Shown here in pieces: positions 1-5,994 of a stretch of 35,439 nucleotides of DNA. Made by a program: the position numbers and the translations under genes. The stretch comes from RGIG1993 sp964564225. GTDB lineage: Bacteria > Bacillota > Clostridia > Oscillospirales > CAG-272. The stretch is taken from contig CAZMAF010000011.1 in the NCBI GenBank assembly GCA_964564225.1, forward strand, positions 1 through 35,439, read 5' to 3'. The notes beneath the pieces were generated by a model that worked only from the letters and a program-made list of their open reading frames with translations, made no database searches and was not told the DNA's origin. Every line of letters starts with the position of its first letter. Positions within the stretch are counted from its first letter, which is position 1.

Positions 1-55
1 GACTGTGTTTTTACCATATTGTCCTCGTCCCGTCCCGAAGCTTTTTGAAGGGGCT

Positions 56-86
56 CGGGGAAACTTTTTTCCAAAAAGTTTCCCCG
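56..86. terminator. Strong hairpin, probably a bidirectional terminator or dispersed intergenic repeat
   Basis: A perfect 14-bp stem (56-69 with 73-86) closes on a 3-nt loop and has an A/T-rich core (ACTTTTT facing AAAAAGT). An outer helper stem can form between AGCTTTTT at 39-46 and AAAAAGCT at 88-95. A-runs and T-runs on both sides allow termination in either direction. It probably ends a gene lying left of the window and insulates the promoter that follows. A related hairpin with the same ACTTTTT/AAAAAGT core lies at 15600-15626. Confidence 0.6.
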
Positions 87-124
87 AAAAAAGCTCATTT
101 GTAGCAAAAAAACTCAAAAACCTC

Positions 125-153
125 TTTTCAAAATGAAAAAGATATGATATAAT
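125..153 (+). promoter_or_regulatory. Sigma-A type extended -10 promoter of the Lrp-aminotransferase operon
   Basis: TTTTCA at 125-130 (weak -35), a 17-nt spacer, and TATAAT at 148-153. TG at 145-146 makes an extended -10. The start codon at 193 follows an AAAGGA ribosome binding site near 180-185. Confidence 0.65.
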
Positions 154-192
154 GTTATATTATTATTGTAAAACGCGTGAAAGGACACGATT

Positions 193-672
193 ATGGATAC
201 GATTTTGACTCTTCTTGAAAACGACGGACGGCTGACCGCCGGCGAAATCGCCGCAATGCTCGACAAAACCGAGAAGGAAATTCAAACGGCAATTGCCGAA
301 TATGAGAAAAACGGCACGATCGTCGGCTACAAAACGCTTGTTGACTGGGATAAAACCGATCGCGAGATCGTTTCCGCTGTGATTGAACTCAAAGTCACAC
401 CCCAGAAAGACCGCGGCTTTGACAAAATTGCTGAAAAGCTCTTGAATTACCCCGAGATCACCTCGATCTGTCTGATGAGCGGCAGCTACGACATTCAGCT
501 TGTGATTGAGGGCAAAACACTCCGCGAGGTCGCGCAGTTCGTTGCCATGAAGCTCGCGCCGATGGACTGCATTACCGCGACGGCAACCTCCTTTGTTCTG
601 AAAAAATACAAAGATAAGGGCGTTATCTATCAATCCCCCGAGGAAGACGAAAGGGGTAACTGTCCTACATGA
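193..672 (+). CDS. Lrp/AsnC family transcriptional regulator
   Basis: A 159-aa protein of the usual Lrp/AsnC length and architecture. Residues about 1-60 form the winged helix-turn-helix (a segment starting with LLENDGRLTAGEIA, then a recognition-helix-like KTEKEIQTAI). Residues about 65-145 look like the RAM/effector-binding domain, including the LMSGSYDIQLVIEG stretch typical of the ligand pocket. These proteins bind DNA as dimers or octamers and usually sense amino acids. The stop codon overlaps the start of the following aminotransferase by 4 nt, so the pair is translationally coupled. Adjacent Lrp-type regulator and aminotransferase genes are a recurring arrangement in Bacillota, and the obvious inference is that this protein controls its own operon in response to the amino acid product. 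The specific ligand cannot be read from the sequence. Confidence 0.9.
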   Translation: MDTILTLLENDGRLTAGEIAAMLDKTEKEIQTAIAEYEKNGTIVGYKTLVDWDKTDREIVSAVIELKVTPQKDRGFDKIAEKLLNYPEITSICLMSGSYDIQLVIEGKTLREVAQFVAMKLAPMDCITATATSFVLKKYKDKGVIYQSPEEDERGNCPT

Positions 673-1847
673 TCGACTACAACTCCCTGATTCCCTCGCG
701 CGTTGCCACACTTCCCTCATCGGGCATCCGCAAATTCTTCGACCTTCTCGAAAATATGCACGACGTAACGGCGCTCACCGTCGGTCAGCCTGACTTTATC
801 ACGCCTTGGCATATCCGCGAAGCTGCCATCGAAAGCCTTGAGCGCGGCAAGACCTATTATACGTCAAATGCCGGTCTTATCGAAGCGCGCCGTGAGATTG
901 CCGCTTATATGGAGCGCCGCTTTGAAGTAACCTACGATCCCGCAAGTGAGATCATCGTCACAGTCGGCGGCTCGGAAGCGATTGATATTGCCGTCCGCTC
1001 GCTCGTTTCACAGGGTGACGAGGTCATTATTCCCGAGCCCTCCTTTGTCTGCTACGCCCCCATCGTCACGCTGGCAGGCGGTATTCCCATTCGCCTTCCC
1101 TTACAGGCAAAAAACAAATTCAAGCTCACGAAAGAGGAGCTGAAAAGCGTAATCACCGATAAAACCAAGCTGCTCGTACTTCCGTTCCCGAACAATCCCA
1201 CGGGCGCGATCATGGAAAAAGACGAGCTTGAGGATATCGCATCACTTTTACGCGGCACCAATATCGCCATTTTGTCCGACGAGATCTACGCCGAACTTAC
1301 CTACGGCAAGAAACACACTTCAATCGCTTCACTCGACGGAATGCGCGAGCGGACGGTCATTATCGGCGGCTTCTCGAAAGCCTATGCAATGACAGGTTGG
1401 CGACTCGGCTATACGCTTGCCCCCGCCGAGATCACGAAGGGCATGTACAAAATTCACCAATACGCCATTATGTGCGCGCCAACGCAGAGCCAATTTGCCG
1501 CCATTGAAGCGCTGAAAAACGGCGACTGCGACATTGAAAATATGAAAGCAGAGTATGACCGCCGTCGCCACTACATTGTAAACGGACTCGAAAAAATCGG
1601 GCTTGAATGCTTTGCCCCCGAGGGCGCGTTCTACGTTTTTCCCAAAATTTCCGGTTTTGGACTGACTTCGGAGGAATTTTGCGAAAAACTCCTCTACGAG
1701 CATCGCGTTGCCATTGTGCCCGGCACGGCATTCGGTGAATGCGGCGAAGGCTTTGCCCGCATTTCCTATGCGTACAGCGTTTCGCATATTACCGAAGCCT
1801 TAAAAGGCATCGGCGCATTTGTTGAAAAGCTGAAGAAAACGAACTGA
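669..1847 (+). CDS. PLP-dependent class I/II aminotransferase
   Basis: A 392-aa fold-type I aminotransferase of normal length. Visible family landmarks are TVGGSEAIDIA near residue 100 (cofactor phosphate region), PNNPTGAI near 175, the SDEIYAEL segment near 203-210 (Asp contacting the pyridine nitrogen), the GGFSKAYAMTGWRLGY segment near 235-250 (Lys forms the Schiff base, Arg contacts cofactor phosphate), and FARISYA near 360 (substrate carboxylate Arg). It is expected to be cytoplasmic and to transfer amino groups between an amino acid and 2-oxoglutarate or pyruvate. The Lrp-type regulator directly upstream suggests alanine, aspartate or aromatic amino acid metabolism, but substrate is not decided by these motifs. 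The ATGA overlap with the regulator indicates coupled translation. Confidence 0.93.
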   Translation: MIDYNSLIPSRVATLPSSGIRKFFDLLENMHDVTALTVGQPDFITPWHIREAAIESLERGKTYYTSNAGLIEARREIAAYMERRFEVTYDPASEIIVTVGGSEAIDIAVRSLVSQGDEVIIPEPSFVCYAPIVTLAGGIPIRLPLQAKNKFKLTKEELKSVITDKTKLLVLPFPNNPTGAIMEKDELEDIASLLRGTNIAILSDEIYAELTYGKKHTSIASLDGMRERTVIIGGFSKAYAMTGWRLGYTLAPAEITKGMYKIHQYAIMCAPTQSQFAAIEALKNGDCDIENMKAEYDRRRHYIVNGLEKIGLECFAPEGAFYVFPKISGFGLTSEEFCEKLLYEHRVAIVPGTAFGECGEGFARISYAYSVSHITEALKGIGAFVEKLKKTN

Positions 1848-1877
1848 TTGGTTCATAAACGAAAAGGTAATCAGAAT

Positions 1878-2369
1878 ATGACTGAACCCATCAACAATGA
1901 TTTCATAAAAGCCTATCGGATACTTGACGACAAGCTTTCCCGAAATAATAACGGGGTCACGGGCTATCTTGCCAAAGCCGCAACGGTCAGAGCGCACGAA
2001 AAGGACGGACACCCCAATTTCAACGGCGATATTGATACGCTCCAAAAGATGCGCAGTCTCTATCTTTACCTGACCGAAACCCAAAACGGCGAAACGCCAA
2101 TCGCAAGCGAAGACGACATCGACTACCTATATGACTTCGCGCGCCGCCTTGACGAAGGGCGCGACCCCCTTGCTGCGCTGAAAACCGCGCCTCTTGAAAA
2201 CAATCCCGAGGCGAGAAAATATCTGCCGATCGAAACCACGTCGCGCGAAATCAGCCGCAAGGTGATCTCTCAAAAAAAACACCTGACGGCAATCGCCCTT
2301 GCTGCCGCCATCATCACGGTAGCGGCAACTCTTGCAGCGCAGTGGAAAAGAGGCAAAAAATATGATTGA
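1878..2369 (+). CDS. Hypothetical protein with a C-terminal membrane anchor
   Basis: I do not recognise the family. From the ATG at 1878 the protein is 163 aa. An in-frame TTG at 1848 would add ten residues, but the ATG has AAGG at 1864-1867 at good spacing, so I prefer it. The body is polar and probably helical (N-terminal segment with AYRILDDKLSRNNNG, middle acidic segment with SEDDIDYLYDFARRLDEG). Residues about 136-157 are a single hydrophobic alanine/isoleucine-rich helix followed by a short basic tail, so it resembles a tail-anchored protein with its bulk in the cytoplasm. It lies 30 nt after the aminotransferase and overlaps the start of the next gene by 8 nt, so it belongs to this operon. 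No function should be assigned. Confidence 0.75.
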   Translation: MTEPINNDFIKAYRILDDKLSRNNNGVTGYLAKAATVRAHEKDGHPNFNGDIDTLQKMRSLYLYLTETQNGETPIASEDDIDYLYDFARRLDEGRDPLAALKTAPLENNPEARKYLPIETTSREISRKVISQKKHLTAIALAAAIITVAATLAAQWKRGKKYD

Positions 2370-2961
2370 TAGCGTCATTTTTGACTATGGCAATACGCTT
2401 GTGCGTTTTTCCGAAGAAGAACTTGCCGCAACCTACGCCGAAAATGCCGGGGATGCTACCCTGCTATGCAACGTCTTCTTCTCGCGTGAATATTGGCAAA
2501 AGCTCGACGAGGGCGCGCTCACCCACGAGGAATGGATCAACGCCGCCCAAAAACGCCTGCCCGAGCGTCTTCACCCCACTCTGCAAGCAATTGCAGACAC
2601 GTGGTATTACCGGCTGCCCGAAATCGAAGGTATGACAGAGCTTGTCAAAACGCTCAAAGAACGCGGCGTAAAGCTCTATCTCTTGTCAAATATCTCAAAT
2701 GCCTTTGCTGAGCATATCAGCGACTTCCCCCTTTTATCGCTTTTCGACGGCATTATCTGCTCGGCAGTATACAAGGCGGCAAAGCCCGATCCCAGACTAT
2801 ACGAAATCCTCATCAGCCGCTACAAGCTCGCAACCAGCAGTTGCGTTTTTATCGACGACCGTAAAGACAATCTTGACGCCGCCGCGCAATTCGGCATAAC
2901 GCCCTACCTCTTTGACGGCGATGCCGAAAAGCTGAAAAACTATCTTGACAGCATTTTATAG
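2362..2961 (+). CDS. HAD-superfamily hydrolase (subfamily IA-like phosphatase)
   Basis: A 199-aa protein when started at the ATG at 2362; the longer reading from 2332 lies wholly inside the preceding gene and is less likely. HAD motifs are in order: motif I FDYGNTL near residue 8, motif II LLSNIS near 108, the motif III lysine in AAKPDPRLYEI near 142, and motif IV VFIDDRKDN near 162. In motif I the usual second Asp is replaced by Gly (DYGNT), as in the DxGN variant of several HAD phosphatases such as the YihX group, so this is not evidence of inactivity. The cap is the helical type between motifs I and II. Substrate is unknown; sugar or nucleotide phosphates are typical. The last gene of the first operon, it is followed by a strong terminator. 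Confidence 0.88.
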   Translation: MIDSVIFDYGNTLVRFSEEELAATYAENAGDATLLCNVFFSREYWQKLDEGALTHEEWINAAQKRLPERLHPTLQAIADTWYYRLPEIEGMTELVKTLKERGVKLYLLSNISNAFAEHISDFPLLSLFDGIICSAVYKAAKPDPRLYEILISRYKLATSSCVFIDDRKDNLDAAAQFGITPYLFDGDAEKLKNYLDSIL

Positions 2962-3026
2962 CAAAAATGCGAAAAATCCACACAAAACAACTGCCTTTCT
3001 TGCAAATTCTTGCAAAACTTCAACAC

Positions 3027-3066
3027 GCGCAAAAACACTCCCTTGTGAAAGGGAGTGTTTTTGCGC
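3027..3066. terminator. Rho-independent terminator, bidirectional
   Basis: A perfect 18-bp stem (3027-3044 with 3049-3066) around a GTGA loop. The core is ACTCCCTT/AAGGGAGT flanked by A5 and T5 tracts and an outer GCGC clamp. It lies 66 nt after the HAD gene stop and ends the first operon. Confidence 0.88.
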
Positions 3067-3205
3067 AAGACCCACCGTTTCGCGGAATACCGCAATTATG
3101 ATCAATCAATTTAAAAATTTTCCGGAGGAGTTCCGCGATATTGGAAACGCCCCCGCCAAATATTTGATTTTGGGGAACTTATTCAAACAAGTTCCTTCAT
3201 AAATC
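3067..3205. other. Intergenic spacer with two minor hairpins, no gene seen
   Basis: No credible coding sequence. Two short inverted repeats are visible: GCGG-AATA-CCGC at 3082-3093 and GGAACTT...AAGTTCC at 3174-3195, the latter directly upstream of the next promoter's -35 box. Neither has a T-tract that would make it a convincing terminator on the plus strand. Confidence 0.45.
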
Positions 3206-3234
3206 TTGCAAAATCACCTTGTTTATGCTATACT
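3206..3234 (+). promoter_or_regulatory. Extended -10 promoter of the DHH-DHH-surE operon
   Basis: TTGCAA at 3206-3211, a 17-nt spacer, and TATACT at 3229-3234, with TG at 3226-3227. Start codon at 3300, preceded by an AGAGAGGAA ribosome binding site. An inverted repeat, ATACGG-N5-CCGTAT (3241-3257), sits where transcription should begin. Confidence 0.75.
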
Positions 3235-3240
3235 ATAATA

Positions 3241-3257
3241 ATACGGCATTACCGTAT
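3241..3257. promoter_or_regulatory. Operator-like inverted repeat ATACGG-N5-CCGTAT at the predicted transcription start
   Basis: Perfect 6-bp arms (3241-3246 and 3252-3257) around CATTA, beginning 7 nt after the -10 box. The position suits a repressor site; it could also be a small 5' hairpin in the mRNA. Confidence 0.4.
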
Positions 3258-3299
3258 CCTGAATTTCGCTAATTATATCATAATAGAGAGGAACACGCT

Positions 3300-4235
3300 A
3301 TGTTTACCCCAATTTCAGAGGCAATCCGCGCCTTTCCCCGCATTATCATTCACCGTCACACGAAACCTGACGGCGATGCCATCGGCTCGCAGGTCGGACT
3401 TTCGGAGATCATCAAGGCGAATTTCCCCGAAAAAGAAGTCTATATCGTCGGCGACTCCCCCGCGCGTTACGCATTTATCCAAAATTCCACGCCCGACATA
3501 ATCGACGATGCGCTCTACGAGGGCGCGCTTGCCATTGTACTTGATACTTCGGCAAAAGCTCTGATCAGTGACAGCCGCTACCAGACAGCAAGCAAAACGG
3601 CAAGACTTGACCATCACATTTTCGTTGAAAAAATCTGTCAGCACGAGGTTACCGACACCTCATACGAAAGCTGTTGCGGACTCGTGACCGATTTTGCGCT
3701 GAAATCGGGACTTGCCATCCCGAAAATTGCCGCCGCCGCGCTTTACACGGGTATGGTAACCGACTCGGGACGTTTTCGCTACGACAGCACGTCTGCCAAA
3801 ACCCACGCGCTGGCATCAAAGCTGATGGAAAACAATATTGACACCGCCGAAATTTTCCGAAATCTCTATGCCGATGATCTTGAAAAAAGCCGTCTGCGCG
3901 CAAAATTCGTTCTGAAAATCCAAACCACAGACAAAAACGTCGCCTACATTTACACAACCAAGGACGAGGTCGCCGCGCTCAACGTTGATATTTTTACCAT
4001 CTCACGCGGTATGGTCGGCACGATGTCCGATCTTCTGGGCATTGACGTTTGGGCAAATTTCACCGAAACCGACGAAGGCGTGCTATGCGAGCTGCGCTCA
4101 AGCCGCTACAATATCAACCCCATTGCCGTCAAATACGGCGGCGGCGGTCATGCCAAAGCCAGCGGCGCAACGCTGAAAGACCGCGAGGAAGCGATGGCAA
4201 TGCTCGCTGACCTCAACGCACTCACCGAACAGTAA
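3300..4235 (+). CDS. nrnA: DHH/DHHA1 phosphoesterase, NrnA-like (oligoribonuclease / pAp phosphatase family)
   Basis: A 311-aa protein, typical NrnA length. The N-terminal DHH domain shows HTKPDGDAIGSQ near residue 20 (metal-binding Asp pair), VLDTSAKA near 80, the DHH signature in ARLDHHIF near 100, and TGMVTDSGRFRYDS near 150. The C-terminal DHHA1 domain ends with KYGGGGHAKASGA near 280, the substrate-binding glycine-rich loop. Family members degrade 2-5 nt RNAs and dephosphorylate pAp or hydrolyse linear or cyclic dinucleotides using manganese, in the cytoplasm. It is the first gene of an operon with a second DHH protein 9 nt downstream and surE after that. Activity on nano-RNA versus pAp versus c-di-AMP products cannot be decided by eye. 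Confidence 0.88.
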   Translation: MFTPISEAIRAFPRIIIHRHTKPDGDAIGSQVGLSEIIKANFPEKEVYIVGDSPARYAFIQNSTPDIIDDALYEGALAIVLDTSAKALISDSRYQTASKTARLDHHIFVEKICQHEVTDTSYESCCGLVTDFALKSGLAIPKIAAAALYTGMVTDSGRFRYDSTSAKTHALASKLMENNIDTAEIFRNLYADDLEKSRLRAKFVLKIQTTDKNVAYIYTTKDEVAALNVDIFTISRGMVGTMSDLLGIDVWANFTETDEGVLCELRSSRYNINPIAVKYGGGGHAKASGATLKDREEAMAMLADLNALTEQ

Positions 4236-4244
4236 GGAGCAATT

Positions 4245-5225
4245 ATGAATACTGAAATCAAACAAGCTATTTTCGATACCGTCAAAGCCTACGACCGCAT
4301 CTTTCTCTTCCGCCATATCCGTATGGACGGCGACTGCACGGGCGCAACCAAAGGTTTACAAGCTATTCTGAAAGCATCCTTCCCTCAAAAAGAAATCTAC
4401 CTTCTTGACAACCAGACGAGCGACTATCTTGCCTTTCTCGGTGACGACGAAAAAGAAGAAGACGACGATTTTTACCGCGGCGGACTCGCCATTGTGCTGG
4501 ATACCGCAACAAAAGACCGCATTTCCTCGAAAAAATTTGAACTTTGCGACAAGCTCATCAAGATTGACCACCATCTGAACGTCGAGCCCTACGGCGATCT
4601 TTGCTGGGTAGAGGAAGAAGCTTCCTCCTGCTGTCAGATCATCACCGAGTTTTACGATAGCTTTAAAGACGAGCTGACGCTCACAGAGGATGCCGCCCTC
4701 TGTCTCTACACAGGCATGGTAACTGACTCCGGACGTTTCCGTTTCCGCTCGGTTTCGGGCGAAACCCTCCGCCTTGCCGGTATTCTTCTGGACCGCGGCA
4801 TTAATACCGACCTGCTGTATGCCAATCTCTATCTGAATGAATTTGATACTCTCAAATTCCGCGCTGAAGTCTACCGTAAAATGAAGATCACCGAAAACGG
4901 TGTTGCCTATATCCATGTGAACGAAAAAATGCAAAAAAAATACAAGCTCAACTATGAGGAAGCCTCTGCCGTCGTTTCAGCCCTTGACTCTATCAAAGGC
5001 TCACTTATCTGGATCGCATTTATTGATTCCGGCGAAAAAAACATCCGTGTCCGCCTGCGCTCACGTTTTGTAACGATCAATCCCCTTGCCGAGAAATATC
5101 GCGGCGGCGGTCACGCAACGGCGTGCGGCGCAACCGTCTACTCTAAAAAAGAAATAAACGCTCTTGTCTCTGACGCCGACAAACTGCTCGGTGAATTCAA
5201 GGCAAATAACGAGGACTGGCTATGA
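4245..5225 (+). CDS. Second DHH/DHHA1 phosphoesterase (NrnA paralogue)
   Basis: A 326-aa paralogue of the preceding gene with the same order of motifs: HIRMDGDCTGAT near residue 24, IVLDTATKDR near 84, KIDHHLN near 107, YTGMVTDSGRFRF near 158, and RGGGHATACGA near 287. All putative metal ligands appear present, so it is probably active. It differs in having Cys after the first DGD and an acidic insertion (DDEKEEDDD) near residue 66. Tandem divergent DHH phosphoesterases suggest a split of substrates, for example short RNAs versus pAp, or pGpG versus pApA; this is inference. Its stop overlaps the surE start by 4 nt, so the two are translationally coupled. Confidence 0.87.
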   Translation: MNTEIKQAIFDTVKAYDRIFLFRHIRMDGDCTGATKGLQAILKASFPQKEIYLLDNQTSDYLAFLGDDEKEEDDDFYRGGLAIVLDTATKDRISSKKFELCDKLIKIDHHLNVEPYGDLCWVEEEASSCCQIITEFYDSFKDELTLTEDAALCLYTGMVTDSGRFRFRSVSGETLRLAGILLDRGINTDLLYANLYLNEFDTLKFRAEVYRKMKITENGVAYIHVNEKMQKKYKLNYEEASAVVSALDSIKGSLIWIAFIDSGEKNIRVRLRSRFVTINPLAEKYRGGGHATACGATVYSKKEINALVSDADKLLGEFKANNEDWL

Positions 5226-5947
5226 AAATTTTAATCACCAACGACGACAGCATTTCAGCAATCGGTCTTCGTCTGCTAACCGATTGGGCAAAAACGCTCG
5301 GTGAGGTAACCGTCGTAGCCCCCGCGGTCGAGCAGAGCGGCAAAAGCCACGGCATCAACATTATTACGCCCTTTGAAATTATCAAAAGCGAGCTTTCGGC
5401 AGGTATTGAAGCATATGCCGTCGCCTCCACCCCCGCAGACTGTGTAAGATTTGGCATCGTGGGTCTGAAACGCGACTACGACCTCGTCCTGTCAGGCATG
5501 AATGCCGGCTACAATATGGGCAAGGATATCGTCTATTCGGGCACGGTCGGCGCGATCTACGAAGCGGCTCATCAACGCGCCAAGGCGGCGATCGCCTTTT
5601 CCTCCGCCCCCAATACGCTTCATGAAGCAGCTAAACATTTCGACCGTGTGTGGCGCTATTTTGAGGATAACCGTCTGCTTGATCGGCATACGCTTTACAA
5701 CGTCAACATTACGCCAGAAGCGAAGGACATCCGCATCACCCGTCAAGGCTCTGCTTATTATTCCGACGATTTTGAAAAATGCGGTGAAAATCTCTACCGT
5801 CAGGTCGGTGTAATGGTCTATGAGGACAAGAACGACATCCGCTATGACACCGATGCCGTCACACGCGGCTACATTTCCATTACGCCAATGTCAAACGAAC
5901 GTACAGACCTCGACGTATTCAACGCCCTTTTACCCTTAAACAAATAA
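5222..5947 (+). CDS. surE: 5'/3'-nucleotidase SurE
   Basis: A 241-aa protein that matches SurE along its length. The opening KILITNDDSISAIGL carries the two metal-binding Asp residues (8 and 9 in the family numbering). The segment EQSGKSHG near residue 40 holds the conserved Ser, and LSGMNAGYNMGKDIVYSGT near 97-115 holds the conserved Asn and the phosphate-binding region. SurE removes phosphate from nucleoside 5'- and 3'-monophosphates and can act as an exopolyphosphatase. Placed after two oligonucleotide-degrading DHH enzymes, it completes a plausible cytoplasmic route from short oligonucleotides to nucleosides. The ATGA overlap with the upstream gene couples translation. The gene is followed within 10 nt by a bidirectional terminator. 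Confidence 0.94.
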   Translation: MKILITNDDSISAIGLRLLTDWAKTLGEVTVVAPAVEQSGKSHGINIITPFEIIKSELSAGIEAYAVASTPADCVRFGIVGLKRDYDLVLSGMNAGYNMGKDIVYSGTVGAIYEAAHQRAKAAIAFSSAPNTLHEAAKHFDRVWRYFEDNRLLDRHTLYNVNITPEAKDIRITRQGSAYYSDDFEKCGENLYRQVGVMVYEDKNDIRYDTDAVTRGYISITPMSNERTDLDVFNALLPLNK

Positions 5948-5956
5948 ATACCAAAT

Positions 5957-5984
5957 AAAAAACCTCCCGAGCGGGAGGTTTTTT
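5957..5984. terminator. Bidirectional rho-independent terminator between converging operons
   Basis: A perfect 12-bp stem (A6 CCTCCC with GGGAGG T6) around GAGC. It sits 9 nt after surE and 10 nt after the stop of the minus-strand lipoprotein, so it serves both operons. Confidence 0.92.
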
Positions 5985-5994
5985 GTTTGGTTAT

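Noticed and set aside
2362..2961. Missing second Asp in HAD motif I as a sign of a dead enzyme
   Set aside because: The DxGN form of motif I occurs in active HAD phosphatases, and motifs II-IV are intact.
2945..3202. Open frame of 85 codons after the HAD gene
   Set aside because: It runs through a perfect terminator hairpin and has no plausible ribosome binding site.
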